Assembly: GCA_032164245.1 (NCBI GenBank)
Contig: JAVMKO010000001.1
Coordinates: 251,853,644 to 251,917,643 of the forward strand
Origin: Sternotherus odoratus
Lineage: Eukaryota > Chordata > Testudines > Kinosternidae
Length of the DNA: 64,000 bases
Direction of reading: 5' to 3'
The translations under genes were made by a program, and so were the position numbers. The notes under the pieces are model-generated. The model worked only from the letters and a program-made list of their open reading frames with translations. It was not told where the DNA came from and did not search any database. Position 1 is the stretch's first letter. Every line of letters starts with the position of its first letter. Below are positions 41,906 through 52,979 of the stretch, piece after piece.

Positions 41906-41920
41906 GAAAGCTTATGCTGA
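41880..41920 (+). ncRNA. Hammerhead-like core, inverted partner copy
   Basis: CCGATGA, stem GTGAGCTATAGGTCAC, GAAA, GC(TTAT)GC, UG. One substitution in box 1 (U4 to C) and one in stem II relative to the left copy. Confidence 0.45.
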
Positions 41921-42236
41921 AATAAACTAGTTAGTCTCTAAGGTACTACAAGTATTCCTCACTTTCTTTGTCTTCTGAGCTTTTAAGTCATTTTATCGTG
42001 GCTACAAAACTCGGCCCTAAACAAAAAGCCACATTGATGCCTAAGTTGTTGGTGTTATCACTCTACAGCAGGGGTCTCCAAACTTTTCAGCCCGAGGGCC
42101 GCATTAACTATCAAATAGCAGTTCGGGGGCCGACAACACACTCGAGGTCCAAATAAAAAAGAATCAAAACCTGGATGTTGTTTTTAATTATTTATTTAAT
42201 ATTATTTTATTCAGTTATTATTTAATAACACATTGA

Positions 42237-42484
42237 TACACCACACATGAACACCACACATGAACACCACACATGAACACCACACATGAACACCTGTTCA
42301 CTACACATGAACACTACACATGAACACCTGTTCACTACACATGAACACTACACATGAACACTACACATGAACACCTGTTCACTACACATGAACACTACAC
42401 ATGAACACCTGTTCACTACACATGAACACTACACATGAACACTACACATGAACACCTGTTCACTACACATGAGCACTACACATC
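42237..42484. repeat. CACATGAACAC short tandem array
   Basis: Irregular array of ACACATGAACACTACACATG-type 15-bp units, with CTGTTCACTA variants interspersed. Confidence 0.9.
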
Positions 42485-42485
42485 A

Positions 42486-42968
42486 ACCCCCCAACTGACC
42501 CACCCAGCCAGGTCTCTCCCCCCAAAACCTCCTTTCCTCCAACCCCCCCCCCCCCCCAAATGACCCACCCAGCCAGGTCTCTCCCCCCCAAACCTCCTTT
42601 CCTCCAACCCCCAACTGACCCACCCAGCCAGGTCTCTCCCCCCCAAACCTCCTTTCCTCCAACCCTCCCCAACTGACCCACCCAGCCAGGTCTCTCCCCC
42701 CAAAACCTCCTTTCCTCCAACCCCCCCCAACTGACCCACCCAGCCAGGTCTCTCCCCCCAAAACCTCCTTTCCTCCAACCCCCCCCCAAATGACCCACCC
42801 AGCCAGGTCTCTCCCCCCAAAACCTCCTTTCCTCCAACCCCCCCCCAAATGACCCACCCAGCCAGGTCTCTCCCCCCAAAACCTCCTTTCCTCCAACCCC
42901 CCCCCCCCAAATGACCCACCCAGCCAGGTCTCTCCCCCCAAAACCTCCTTTCCCCCAACCCCCCCCCC
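42486..42968. repeat. About 60-bp minisatellite, 8 copies
   Basis: Repeated unit contains TGACCCACCCAGCCAGGTCTC, a C-run, then AAAACCTCCTTTCCTCCAAC and a second C-run of variable length. Unit lengths differ mainly in the homopolymers. Confidence 0.92.
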
Positions 42969-43240
42969 CCAACTGACCCGCTCAACCCGGTCTCTTCCCC
43001 CCAACTGACCCGCTCAACCCGGTCTCTTCCGCCCCCCCCCCCCAACTGACCCGCTCAACCCGGTCTCTTCCGCCCCCCCCCCCCAACTGACCCGCTCAAC
43101 CCGGTCTCTTCCGCCCCCCCCCCCAACTGACCCGCTCAACCCGGTCTCTTCCGCCCCCCCCCCCCCAACTGACCCGCTCAACCCGGTCTCTTCCGCCCCC
43201 CCCCCCAACTGACCCGCTCAACCCGGTCTCTCCCCACAGA
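42969..43240. repeat. About 40-bp minisatellite with long C-runs
   Basis: Units of AACTGACCCGCTCAACCCGG, TCTCTTCCG and 9-14 Cs, six to seven copies. Clearly derived from the neighbouring 60-bp unit. Confidence 0.9.
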
Positions 43241-43299
43241 CCGTTTCGCCGCCTGGCAGTGGGTGGCTCCTTGTTTCTGGCGGTGCGGCGCGTCCCGGC

Positions 43300-43570
43300 C
43301 CCAGCTCTGAGCCGTCCCTGGCCGGCGGCGGCAGCGGACCACGTGGCGTGTCCCGGCCCCGCGGCTGACGGCGGCGGCCGAGCGCGCGGCGCTTCCAGGC
43401 CCCGCGGCTGACGGCGGCAGCGGACCACGCGGCGCGTCCCGGCCCCGCGGCTGGCGGCGGCAGCGGAGCACGCGGCGCGTCCCGGCCCCGCGGCTGACGG
43501 CGGCAGCGGACCACGCGGCGCGTCCCGGCCGGCGGCGGCAGCGGAGCATGCGGCGCGTCCCGGCCCCTTG
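43300..43570. repeat. GC-rich minisatellite, about 42-45-bp unit
   Basis: Repeats of GCGGCTGACGGCGGCAGCGG, ACCACGCGGCGCGTCCCGGCC with variants. Several units, extremely CpG-rich. Confidence 0.85.
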
Positions 43571-44229
43571 GCTGGTTCCTGACCCCTGCCGCGGGCCGGA
43601 TGAGAGGGCCTCGCGGGCCGCATCTGGCCCGCGGGCCGTAGTTTGGAGACCCCTGCTCTACAGCATACAGGAAATCATGGTCTAATGTGAAACGGGGATG
43701 GTGCTCTCAGTCCCAACAGAAGCAGATAGATGTCCATGTTATTCTCTCACTACTTCGGATCAGGACTGGAACACATCTCCTAGACCTGCTTCAACCACAG
43801 CTGACCTTGTCCACTTTTGGTGCTGTGTTGGCCAACTCCAGCAGAGCGGGGACCGTGGGCCACTTGCATTGCTGCACCCCCTCTCTTGGGAGATTTTCCA
43901 TTGCTGAGCCCCAAAGCCTGGATTTTCCACTGGTGGAAGACAGGTAGTGAATCAGGCCCATGAGGTTTAGCTTGTGATGGGAAGTACTAACTGTTTTGCT
44001 AGGATTCTTCCTGTCTTACAATCCAGAGAGTGACTGTATGAATCCAGAGAGTGAATGCAGTGAGACTGAGAGGGAAAAATATAGAAACAATAGTGCTTCA
44101 AATGAAAATTAAAGGCCCCAAACTTTCCCTCCATCTTTGTTAATTGCTGCATATAATACTTGATGTAATATAGGTGATGATACAAGGATGAAGAACCTGA
44201 GGATCAATGGGGGAGTTGATGTCTAGTGA

Positions 44230-44450
44230 TCACAGCAGGGGATAGATTTCTGAGTTATATTCTCAGCTTTGGTAGTGGTTTGCTGCATGACGTTGGAAAG
44301 GGTCCTTTAACTTCTCTGTGCCTAAGTTTACCTAGATAAATACATGTAATAATACGTACCTCCCTCAAATGAACCTCAATTCATTAATGTTTGCAAAGTG
44401 CTTGAAGATCCTGACATGAAAGCGGCCTACACATGCACAGGAGTATTTAA
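44230..44450 (+). repeat. MIR/CORE-SINE copy
   Basis: TTATATTCTCAGCTTTGGTAG, CTTCTCTGTGCCTAAGTTTACC, ATAATACGTACCTCCCTCA and AATGTTTGCAAAGTGCTTGAAGATCCT follow MIR order through core and tail. Confidence 0.75.
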
Positions 44451-44459
44451 CAAAAATGG

Positions 44460-45050
44460 TTGAGTCTTTTAAATTAAGGACATTTCTTGAATGTATCATA
44501 AGACAAATAATGGATCCCAACACAGCCAAAAATTAAAATGAGCCAAAGGAAAAACACCTCTAATGTATCAGTAAAGATACATGAAAAAGATACATAAAAA
44601 AGACCCTGAATTACAAAGAAGAGCAAGACTGGTTGAACAGGAAACAGAGAATAAGAAATAATAACAAATAATAAAAAGAATCACTACAATGCCACCCATT
44701 GCTGCCTAGATTTCGAAGTCCCTTTTTTTATCTTTCCTAAACTTTGTACAAATAAATATCAGCTTCTAGTAAATTACACAAACAGTTCTCAGATAAGGAA
44801 ACAGTGAGCACTTTGCCACTGTGGTTGATGTTTAAACCAATGATTCAAGTGCTCCTCTATCATAAGAAAAGCTGCCTGCCACATTGAGACCAGATCTCCA
44901 GAAGGCTCTGGATAAAACAACAATTTATCTTTGGAAATAACTGTCTCTTTTCATTTTGAAATGTGTAGCAAAGTAGAATATTGGAGGATAGTGCAACCTG
45001 AAGACTGATCTTCAAATCACATGGCAATGTAGCAGGGAGCATAGGAAATA
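44460..45050. other. Intergenic, nothing recognised
   Basis: AT-rich sequence between CPB2 and LCP1. No exon or clear repeat. Confidence 0.45.
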
Positions 45051-45051
45051 A

Positions 45052-45786
45052 TCTATATATATAAAAGTCAAATGGTGTATGCGTGCATGCGTGTATGTAC
45101 GTTCCCTTACTCCTTCCACACCGTTTGAGCTAAAGACTTGAAATTTGGTACAGTTATAGGCTTTAGGGTCCTAATCAGGGCAAGAATCGAAAATTTTTCA
45201 AATCTCACCTCTGACGTCCCCTAGGGGTGAAATTCTTTAAAGCCCATTCACATCAGCTGGGCAGCAGGTTAACATCTGCTGTTCTCTGTGACATACTTAT
45301 GATGTAATAATACCCCCCTCCAACAGACCCCGCACTCGCTCAGCTCTCTGCCCCCTTCCCCCCCTCCAACGGCCCCCGCACTCACTCAGCTCTCCCCCCT
45401 CCCTCCTCCAACAGACCCCGCACTCGCTCAGCTCTCTCCCCCCTCAGGTAAGAACCGAAAAATTTTAAAATCTCGCCCCCCTCCCCCCCTCCAACGGCCC
45501 CTGCACTCACTCAGCTCTCTCCCCCCTCCCCCCACTCCAACGGGCCCCCCACTCGCTCAGCTCTCTCCCCCTCCCCCCTCCAATGCCCCCCCACTCGCTC
45601 AGCTCTCTCCCCCTTCCCCCATCCAACGCCCCCCCCCACTCACTCAGCTCTCTCCTCCCTCAGGTAAGAATAGAAAATTTTTAAAATCTCACCCCCCTCC
45701 CCACTCCAATGGCTCCCCCACTTGCTCAGCTCTCTCCCCGTTCCCCCTCTCCAACGGACCCGAGCAACGCTGGGTATTTGTACTAG
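45052..45786 (+). mobile_element. Complete non-autonomous Helitron
   Basis: Begins TCTATATATATAAAAGTC after A, ends CTAG before T (45783-45786). Just upstream of the end is the hairpin ACCC-g-AGC(AAC)GCT-GGGT, followed by ATTTGTA. No target duplication. 735 bp with C-rich internal tandem units around CACTCGCTCAGCTCTCT. Related to the copy at 27426-28082. Confidence 0.92.
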
Positions 45787-47215
45787 TGTATTATAATCAT
45801 CCAGACTATTAAAGTATGTAGTTAGCTGATTGATTAATTGATAAAAGTGCCCGTCGCCACAGTCTCTAGTCATTGTATTAGTTATGGAAATAACTTTTTG
45901 AACAATAAGAGGCTTATTCCACTGTGAAACCAGAGCCTCTCACATAAACACACAAACATCACTCCAAAGTCATTCCTGGGTAGGCAAAAAATTGTTTCAT
46001 GAGATTCACCCGACACTAGAAAGTCTTGTTGTTCTCTGCCAGTGGTTACTAGACTAACCGTACTTCTGACTTTTCCTGCTCTTTTTGAGTGCACCCTTCT
46101 CAGGTCTCAGGCCTTAAGACGTCTCCTCTCCCTTATGATGGAATCATGTGATTCACTCGCTCTCAGAATCTGCCCTGGGCTGCAGTCCTCTGTGCTCAAC
46201 CACAACTACATCAGCTCTGATTTATCTTTGGTGTAGGGATTTCTGGTCCCACTGAGAGCAATGACAGTGATAACCAGTAACCAGGCAGCCTTCTTAATGC
46301 AGAGTGTTTAAGAGCAAATAGATCTAAAATAATAAACCAGTCTTTTGGCATGCCAGCCTCTCCCTAAGCCTTACCATCCCCTGGATCTGGGGAAAGCCCA
46401 GCTTTTTTTAGAGCCTCTGTCAGTCTCTGACAACTGACCTCTCCCTTTCCCTCCTGAGAACGGCTTTTTAACTGCTTTGTGTTCTCTTGATCTCACAGGT
46501 CCCAGTCTGGCAAAACCAGGCTTTTATCGGCATTGGTGACACAGTATAGGCCTCCCAAAGCTAATAGCTTTCCCCATTGTCTTTGAATTCCCATTGGAGA
46601 TTGCTTATCTAGCTCTATTGTGGTTCTTTCCTGCTTACTCATCCAACAACTCTCATTGAGTTAAATTGATATAGGCATATAATTAATATTCCACTAGCCT
46701 CGTCTAGTTTTACAGTCTGCCTCAATTACAAGGCCACATATACCACATTTATAATATGATTACACTGTTCTTAGAGGAATCTGTGAGAGGCTGTGCCTTC
46801 ATGCTCATTAGCATCAAATCATAAAAATGTGGAAGGGATCTTGAGAAGTCATCAAGTCCTGCCCCCTGCACTGTGGCAGAACCAAGTAAACCTAGACCAT
46901 CCCTGATAGGTGCTTGTACAACCTGTTTTTAAAAACTTCCAGAGATGGGGATTCCATAACATCCCTTGGAAGCCTATTCCAGAATTTAGCTCTCGTTATA
47001 GTTACAAAGTTTTTCCTAAAGTTTAAGTTCAATCACCTCTGCTACAATTAGGTTCATTACTTCTTATCCTACCTCTAGCTGACACAAAGAACAACTGATC
47101 ACATCCTCTTTACAACATCCTTTAACATATTTGAAGACTGTTATCAAGTCTCCTCTCCCTTTTCTTTTCTCAAGACTAAATATGCCCAGTTTTTTAACCT
47201 TTCTTTATGGGTCAT

Positions 47216-48537
47216 TGTAAGGGTCGCGTCGGCGGGGCGCGGCCCCCTTCCACCGGTCTGGCGGGAAAATCCTTGCTCCGGTACGCGGTCGGCGACCCTG
47301 AGGGGAATTAGCGGGGTCGCGTGCCCTAACCCCCACCACTCGTGGGGCGGGAGTCGCAGTGGCCCGGGGCTCAGGCCCTCTGGTGGGCCAATCAAGAGTC
47401 CCTGGGTTCGGGCTCAGGCCCTCTGGTGGGCCAATCAAGAGTCCCTGGGTTCGGGCTCAGGCTCTCTGGTGGGCCAATCAAGAGTCCCTAGGTTCGGGCT
47501 CAGGCCCTCTGGTGGGCCAATCAAGAGTTCAGACACGGAGTTCAGGCCCCTCCGCAGGGGCCAAGCAATAGTTCAGGATGGGTAGGCCAGGTGTCGGGGA
47601 GGGGGAGACTGCCACCCACCAGTGGGGTGGCAGGGGGGGCACAGGCCCACCCACTTCCACTGCGCCCCAGCCCGGGGCCCTGGCAGTAAGCGCTTTGCTG
47701 TGCTCAGTGGGGATCCTGGCCGAAACACACTGACATCGGCTCGGGACCTTCCCCCAGGCTACTTCCGGACTCCCCTTCCCTGGGTACCTGGGCTGTCGCG
47801 GGGTCCTCCCCGGAGTCTAGGGTCATGGGCTCCTCCGGGTCACTGTCCGGCGGCAGGTCGGGCAGGTCCTCGGGGGAGCTGGCTAGCTCAGTCGGGGGCT
47901 CCTCTGGGTAGAAGGCTGTCGGCTGGGTTGGTGGTGGCAGCGGGCCCTCCGGACGGTGGTTGGGCGGCGGGTCCGGTGTCTCCTCCGGGTAGTGGCCGGG
48001 CGGCAGGGTCGGCGGCTGGTCCCAGTAGTGGTCCGGCAGCGGGTCTCGCCGTCCCTCGGGGTATCGGGCTGGCGGCGTCTTCAGCCGGTCCTCCAGCCGG
48101 GGGTCAAGCGGCTCCTCGGGGTACCGGCCGAGCGGTAGGGTCGGGGCCTCTCCCAGTAATGGGGAGGCTGCTGGTCGGGCGGGTCCCGGTGCGGAGCCTG
48201 CTGGTCAGGCGGGTCCCGGTGCGGAGCCAGCTCTGGAGCGGCTTGCTTCGCCGGGGTCTGCTGCCTTACTGAGCCCGGCGGCCGTGCTCTTATACTTCCG
48301 GGTCCGCCCCCGGACTTCCGGGGGTGGGGCTGACCTGGTGCTGCCGCGGCTCCTTCCGGCCCCGGCCAGAAACCGCCTCGCTCGCGGTCCGCCGGGAGCC
48401 GGGTCCCCTCTCTCCAGTCCCCGGACCTCCGGGGGCGGGGCTCCACCGGCGCTAGCGCGGCTACCTCCGGCCCCGGCCAGGGGCCGTTTCGAGCGCGGTC
48501 TGCCGGGAGCCGTGCCGCCCTGCTACAATCATGTTTT
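47216..48537 (-). mobile_element. Probable solo LTR (GC-rich) inserted in CR1
   Basis: Bounded by TGTAAGGGTC...CTGCTACA (TG..CA) and by GTCAT / ATCAT, a 5-bp duplication with one mismatch. On the minus strand a TATAAG box (48289-48294) is followed by a CTCAGTAAGGCAGCAG stretch, as in an LTR promoter. Contains four 43-bp repeats. No gag/pol. The 216-codon plus-strand frame is not supported as coding. Confidence 0.65.
47365..47540. repeat. 43-bp tandem repeat with CCAAT boxes
   Basis: Four units starting GCTCAGGC at 47369, 47412, 47455 and 47498. Each contains CTCTGGTGGGCCAATCAAGAG, so every unit carries a CCAAT box. Lies inside the probable LTR. Confidence 0.9.
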
Positions 48538-48690
48538 CTAAATGTTTTATCATTTATTCTGCTCTCCTCTGGACTTTCCAATTTATCCACATCTATCCTA
48601 AAGTTTGGTGCCCAGATCTGAACACAGTACTTGAACTCACTGAGTAGAATGGGACAATTGCCTCCCATGTCTTACCTCCTGTTAATACCC

Positions 48691-49640
48691 TTGTGATAAA
48701 TGAAGGTGGGGGTAGCTTCCTTTTATGAACACCCACCCAGACAGCTAACTATAAAATCCCTCTTGGTAGCTGTTCTCTACTTGCTTTACCTGTAAAGGAT
48801 TTTAAAAGCCTATAGGTAAAAAGAAAGGAATGGGCACCTGATCAAAAGAACCAATGGGAAGGCTAGAACTTTTTAAAATTGGGGGAAAAAACTTTCCCTT
48901 TGTCTGTCTGTTGTTCTCCAGAGAGAGGAGATGCAGAGCAGGAACTGGGCTGAACTATGATGTAGGAAGCTTTAAGCCAGGTCTGAAAAACCATCAGATC
49001 ATACCTAGAAATACATATCTGGGGTTTGAGATAAGCAAAGTAAGTCAGGGAAGGCCTAGGAAGACGTGATTAGGGTTATTTATCTTATTTCTTATTGGCT
49101 TGTGGACTCCTCTGTGCTTTTGTTTTGCTTATAACCATTAAGCTAAACCTCAAGAGAGCTATCTTGATGCTTAATTTTTTGTAATTGTTCTTTCTTTGTG
49201 ATTTAGCAAAAGGCCTAAGTTCCAGATATATTTTCTTTCTTTTTGTTTTTTAATAAAATTGACCTTTTTAAAGAACAGGATTGGATTTTTGTGTCTCAAG
49301 AGGTTTGTGCATATATTGTTTAATTAGCTGGGGGGCAACAGCTGATTTCCTTTGTTTTTCTTTCTCAGCTCTTCTCCAGAGCGAGGGGGGGGGGGGTCTG
49401 AAAGGGCTTGAGGGTACGCCACAGGAAGGAATTCCCAAGTTTGCTTTTCTGAGTTTTCAAAAGGTTGGGGTTTTTTTGCATTTGGGTGGTGGCATCATCT
49501 ACCCATCCAAGGTCAGAGAGAAACTGTAACCTTGGGAGTTTAATACCAGCCTGAAGTGGCCAGTATTAATTTTTAGAATCCTTGCGGGCCCTCAGCTTCT
49601 GCACTTGAAGTGCCGGAATGGGGAATCAGCCTTGACAACC
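48691..49640 (+). mobile_element. Probable LTR of a retroviral-type element
   Basis: Starts about TGTGATAAATGAAGG. Has ACTATAAAATCCC (TATA-like), TTAATAAAATTGACC (poly(A) signal at about 49250) and an ending near CTTGACA. The wording is familiar from turtle genomes. Target duplication not convincing. No coding region. Confidence 0.5.
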
Positions 49641-50630
49641 TCTAAAAATTAGCCTTTTCCCCCCTCTGAGTAGAAGACCTACATTTTCTTCATCTTTCTC
49701 CCAGGGTATTTATAGAACCTCTTCTTATTGCCCTTTATGTCCCTTGCCAGGTTTAACTAATTTTGTATCTTAACCTTTCTGAATCACCTGATCCCTGCTT
49801 ACGTGTGCCTATTTAGACCTGAGCTGACTGAGTATGCTGTATTCTAGAGTTCCACAAGACATGAATGAAAATGTATATTTTTGCCAGTGCAGATTGGGAA
49901 ATGGTCTTCTCATCCCATGAGAATTTTTGAGATTTTGAAAATTTTCTCCCAACTAAATTGGGATGAAGAGTTGATATCTTGAAAATTTCTGTGAAATGAC
50001 AACCCCACCCCATCCATCCCCCTGCAAAAAAATCCTGATTAGGTAAATTTAAATGTTTAATTTTGATTTTCACCTTTTTAAAAATATCAAATTAACTTAC
50101 ATTTCTAAATGAAAAGTCATTTAGCACCTAAAAAAGAACTCTTCATTTCAAGAATTTGTTTTAAAAAAATTTCAAAATGGGAAATTCAATGAAATCAACC
50201 CTTTTCTGTAAAAAGTTCAGATGCGATTGATTAATTGGCATTTTTCAGACAAAAAAGCATTTTGTCAAACAATTCCCCATCAGCCCTAATTTTTGCAGCA
50301 CTTGGGTTAACATTGCTTTTCCATTAACCCTCACCAAAACCACACCCACTGGCTGCTGCTCACGTAACAGATTTGCATAGATTTCCTGAGATGCTAAGGG
50401 ACAGTTTACACCTTTCTGTCTTGGAGTAATTTTTAGTGTAGCTTTCCCCATTCCTCATGTTTTTATTTCAAAAGAGCAAATCTGGCCCAGAATTTGTAGG
50501 GCAGGATGTTGAGAAATTCATATCTTTATGTGTTAATGAAAGAAATCTGATCTAGAAATTTTGGAGAGACACAAAATACAATCCTCAAAATGTCATTTTT
50601 TTAGTCATCCCCTTTTTAGAGTATAACCGT
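49641..50630. other. Intergenic, nothing recognised
   Basis: AT-rich. 49640-49820 may be more of the interrupted CR1. The rest shows no exon or repeat I can name. Confidence 0.4.
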
Positions 50631-50639
50631 ACTTCAAAG

Positions 50640-51064
50640 GAAACTTTAAATGAAGTCATAAGCGAGCCTTTGCCTGCTCACTGCAAAAATGAGCTGGGAG
50701 CCCTTTGTTGTATGCACCAGTGTCCCTTTATTCCCTTGTGCAAACCCCACTGTCACCTACATACAGTTCTATACAAGATAGCCCCCTGACTTGGCTGTCT
50801 TGGGGGACAGCTAGCTAGGAACAATAACACCTTGTTCCTCCCTGTTCTCTTCTCCCCCACCATGACTTTCTTCCTGCCATCTTAATGCTCTGGCCTGGAA
50901 GGCTCCCAGGTGGTTTAACTCAAGCCCCACTCACCCCAGAGCCACACCCTGCCATCCAATTAACTCCCCCAGCTGTGGGACCTGAGCTAGCAGAGCCTTC
51001 ACTAGGGGAGCTAACAGAAGGAACAGGGGCTGACTCAGCGCTTTATCATCAGCACCCTGTTACA
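50640..51064 (-). mobile_element. LTR-like element
   Basis: Minus strand starts TGTAACAGGGTGCTGATGATAAAG and carries GAATAAAGGGACACTGGTGC near its 3' end, a typical poly(A)-signal position. Matches a turtle LTR pattern. Right boundary at 51064 is fairly clear, left boundary approximate. Confidence 0.5.
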
Positions 51065-51673
51065 TTGACCATTTGATCATACTGACTTCTCCCACTCACA
51101 GATTTGCTTCCCCATTTCTTTTCCTGTGTATCGCATTGATGTTGTGACTCTAACTGTTCTAAAGCAGCCTCCGTTGTGAACTTGCCCAGTAATTTACAGG
51201 GAACTTTTAAATGACAGGTCTGGTCCCACAGCAGCATCCCCAAGCAAAGAATTCTGCACCAGCATGGAGTCCCACTTCGTTCAGCAGATTCCGCGTGTGT
51301 GCTGTGGTCCATGCTAGGAGTAAGGAGTCAGCATGCAGGAGTAAGATGTAAGTTTGGCCTGTCGGTTGCTAACAATAAATCTATTAGAAAAGCATAAGAG
51401 GCATAAGGGGAGGAGGGCACTTATTACTGCAGCCACATTTCCCAAATATTTTCTTTTCCTTTTTTGGCATTAGCATATTCTCTCCATTGTTATCTTCCTG
51501 GTGGTAGCCTGTTAATTTTCAGCTGATCAGTGAGGAGTCCCTGCATTCCCTGAATCCTAAAGGCCAAACTAAACCATGTTATTCTGCTTCAGGTTGTTTA
51601 TATTCAGGTTAAATTGCTAAATGAATCCCCTAGATAATGTTTACAGATTCTTATCCCCTTCCCACTTTGGGTA

Positions 51674-51736
51674 TTATTATTATTTATTATTATTACTCTT
51701 TATTATTATTATTAATTATTATTATTATTATTATTC
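51674..51736. repeat. (TTA)n microsatellite
   Basis: Imperfect run of TTATTATTA units interrupted by a CTC. Confidence 0.92.
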
Positions 51737-51739
51737 TCA

Positions 51740-52480
51740 GTGGGGAAAAATAACTAGCTGCTCTCCATTTTATATGATGGAAAGGACAATGACTAAAGTC
51801 TAATTAATCTCTGATCTCCACTGTCCTCCATACTGTGCAGCATAATGCTGTTCATGACCCACGCAAGGATGTAATTAGTTTAACAGCTCTTTATTATGAG
51901 TGCAGCAGAACAGAATTAGAACTCAATTTAAAAGTCTCCTTCTCAAATTCATTCAGCCATTAAGGCCACACCAGCTTTCAGTTTTTCCATGGCATATAAT
52001 TGATAAATGATTTCTCCCTCCACACCTCTGCTCCTCATCTTTATTCATGAACCAATTCATCTGCATAGGATACTGTGATCATTTATATACATGGGCAATG
52101 TCACCAACTTCCGTCATCTTGGTGAGGAAACAATTTTGCAACCTCTCAAACCAGTGAAATAAGAAACTCTTGCGTATGTCTGAATCAGTATAATTCTGTA
52201 ATTCACTTCTGGCTAAATCTTGGTCCTACTGAAGTCAATTGTACCAGGAATTAGCTTTTACATAGGGTTGTCTGCTCCCACTACCAAGAGCAGTACTCAG
52301 TCATTAGCAATGTGTCCTTGGAAACAGCCCTCATAAATGCACTTTTAGATTTTCCTTAATTCTTGCTTTTTTTCTTCATTTTTGACATTCTGTATTTTTT
52401 TTTAGTTGAAAAAGTAAATAGAATAATCATAAATAAAAATAAAATGAGCCACAAATGGGAAAGATCATTTTAAGAAAGGA
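51740..52480. other. Intergenic, nothing recognised
   Basis: No exon-like or repeat-like structure identified. Confidence 0.4.
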
Positions 52481-52499
52481 AAGATCTATCCCATGACTG

Positions 52500-52965
52500 G
52501 GACTCGGGCAGTCATAAGAACAGTCATACTGGGTCACACCAAAGGTCCGTCAAGCCCAGTATCCTGTCTTCTGACAATGGCCAATGGTAGGTTTCCCAAA
52601 GAGAATAAACAGACAGGTTATCCTCAAGTGATCCATGCCCTGTCACCCAATCTGAGCTTCTGGCAAACAGAGGCTAGGGACACCATTTTTGCCCATCCTG
52701 GCTAGTAGCCTATCATCCATGAATCTATCTAACTCCATTTTGAACCCCTTTATAGTATTGGCCTTCACTACATCCTCTGGCAAGGAGTTACAGAGGTTGA
52801 CAGTGCATTGCATGAAAAAATACTTTCCTGTGTTTGCTTTAAACCTACTACCTATTCATTTCACTTGGTGGCCCCTTGTTCTTGTATTATGAGAAGGAGT
52901 AAATAACACATCCTTATTTACTTTCTCTATACCACTCATGTTTTTATAGTCATTCTTAGTGGTTG
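52500..52965 (-). mobile_element. CR1 LINE 3' fragment
   Basis: AAGAACAGTCATACTGGGTCACACC, AGCCCAGTATCCTGTCTTC, GCAAACAGAGGCTAGGGACACC and CAAGGAGTTACAGAGGTTGAC are the CR1 3' region in reverse. Confidence 0.85.
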
Positions 52966-52979
52966 GAGTAGGAATCTGT

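Larger units (their letters stand above)
41297..41966 (-). mobile_element. Penelope-like element with inverted terminal copies, upstream of CPB2
   Basis: 670 bp bounded by a 12-bp duplication TTTGTCTTCTGA (41285-41296, 41967-41978). The left end (minus orientation) and right end (plus orientation) both carry the module CTAAGGTGCTACAAGTATTCCT plus a hammerhead-like core, enclosing a 5'-truncated minus-strand GIY-YIG remnant. Its near edge is 222 bp from the CPB2 start codon. Family differs from the 11412 element. Confidence 0.9.
42069..43655. mobile_element. hAT non-autonomous element swollen by minisatellites
   Basis: Perfect 8-bp duplication CTCTACAG (42061-42068, 43656-43663) and termini CAGGGGTCTCCAAACTTT / GTTTGGAGACCCCTG. 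Next to the ends lie GAGGGCCGCATTAAC and GGGCCGCATCTGGCCCGCGGGCC. The interior is four successive tandem arrays. The long Gly-rich and Pro/Arg-rich open frames here come from repeat composition. Confidence 0.92.
46790..48690 (-). mobile_element. CR1-like LINE 3' end, split by an LTR insertion
   Basis: 46795-47215 and 48538-48690 are two pieces of one minus-strand CR1 3' region (plus-strand words ATCAAGTCCTGCCCCCTGCAC, AAAACTTCCAGAGATGGGGATTCC, then CTCTGGACTTTCCAATTTATCC). They are separated by the element at 47216-48537. Removing it rejoins the repeat. Confidence 0.85.

Noticed and set aside
42463..43623. Gly/Trp-rich and Pro/Arg-rich frames up to 189 codons
   Set aside because: All three frames of the minus strand are open and repetitive because of the minisatellite arrays. 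No gene signature.
47622..48668. Open frames of 216 and 195 codons
   Set aside because: They lie in a GC-rich repetitive probable LTR and show no domain or splice context.
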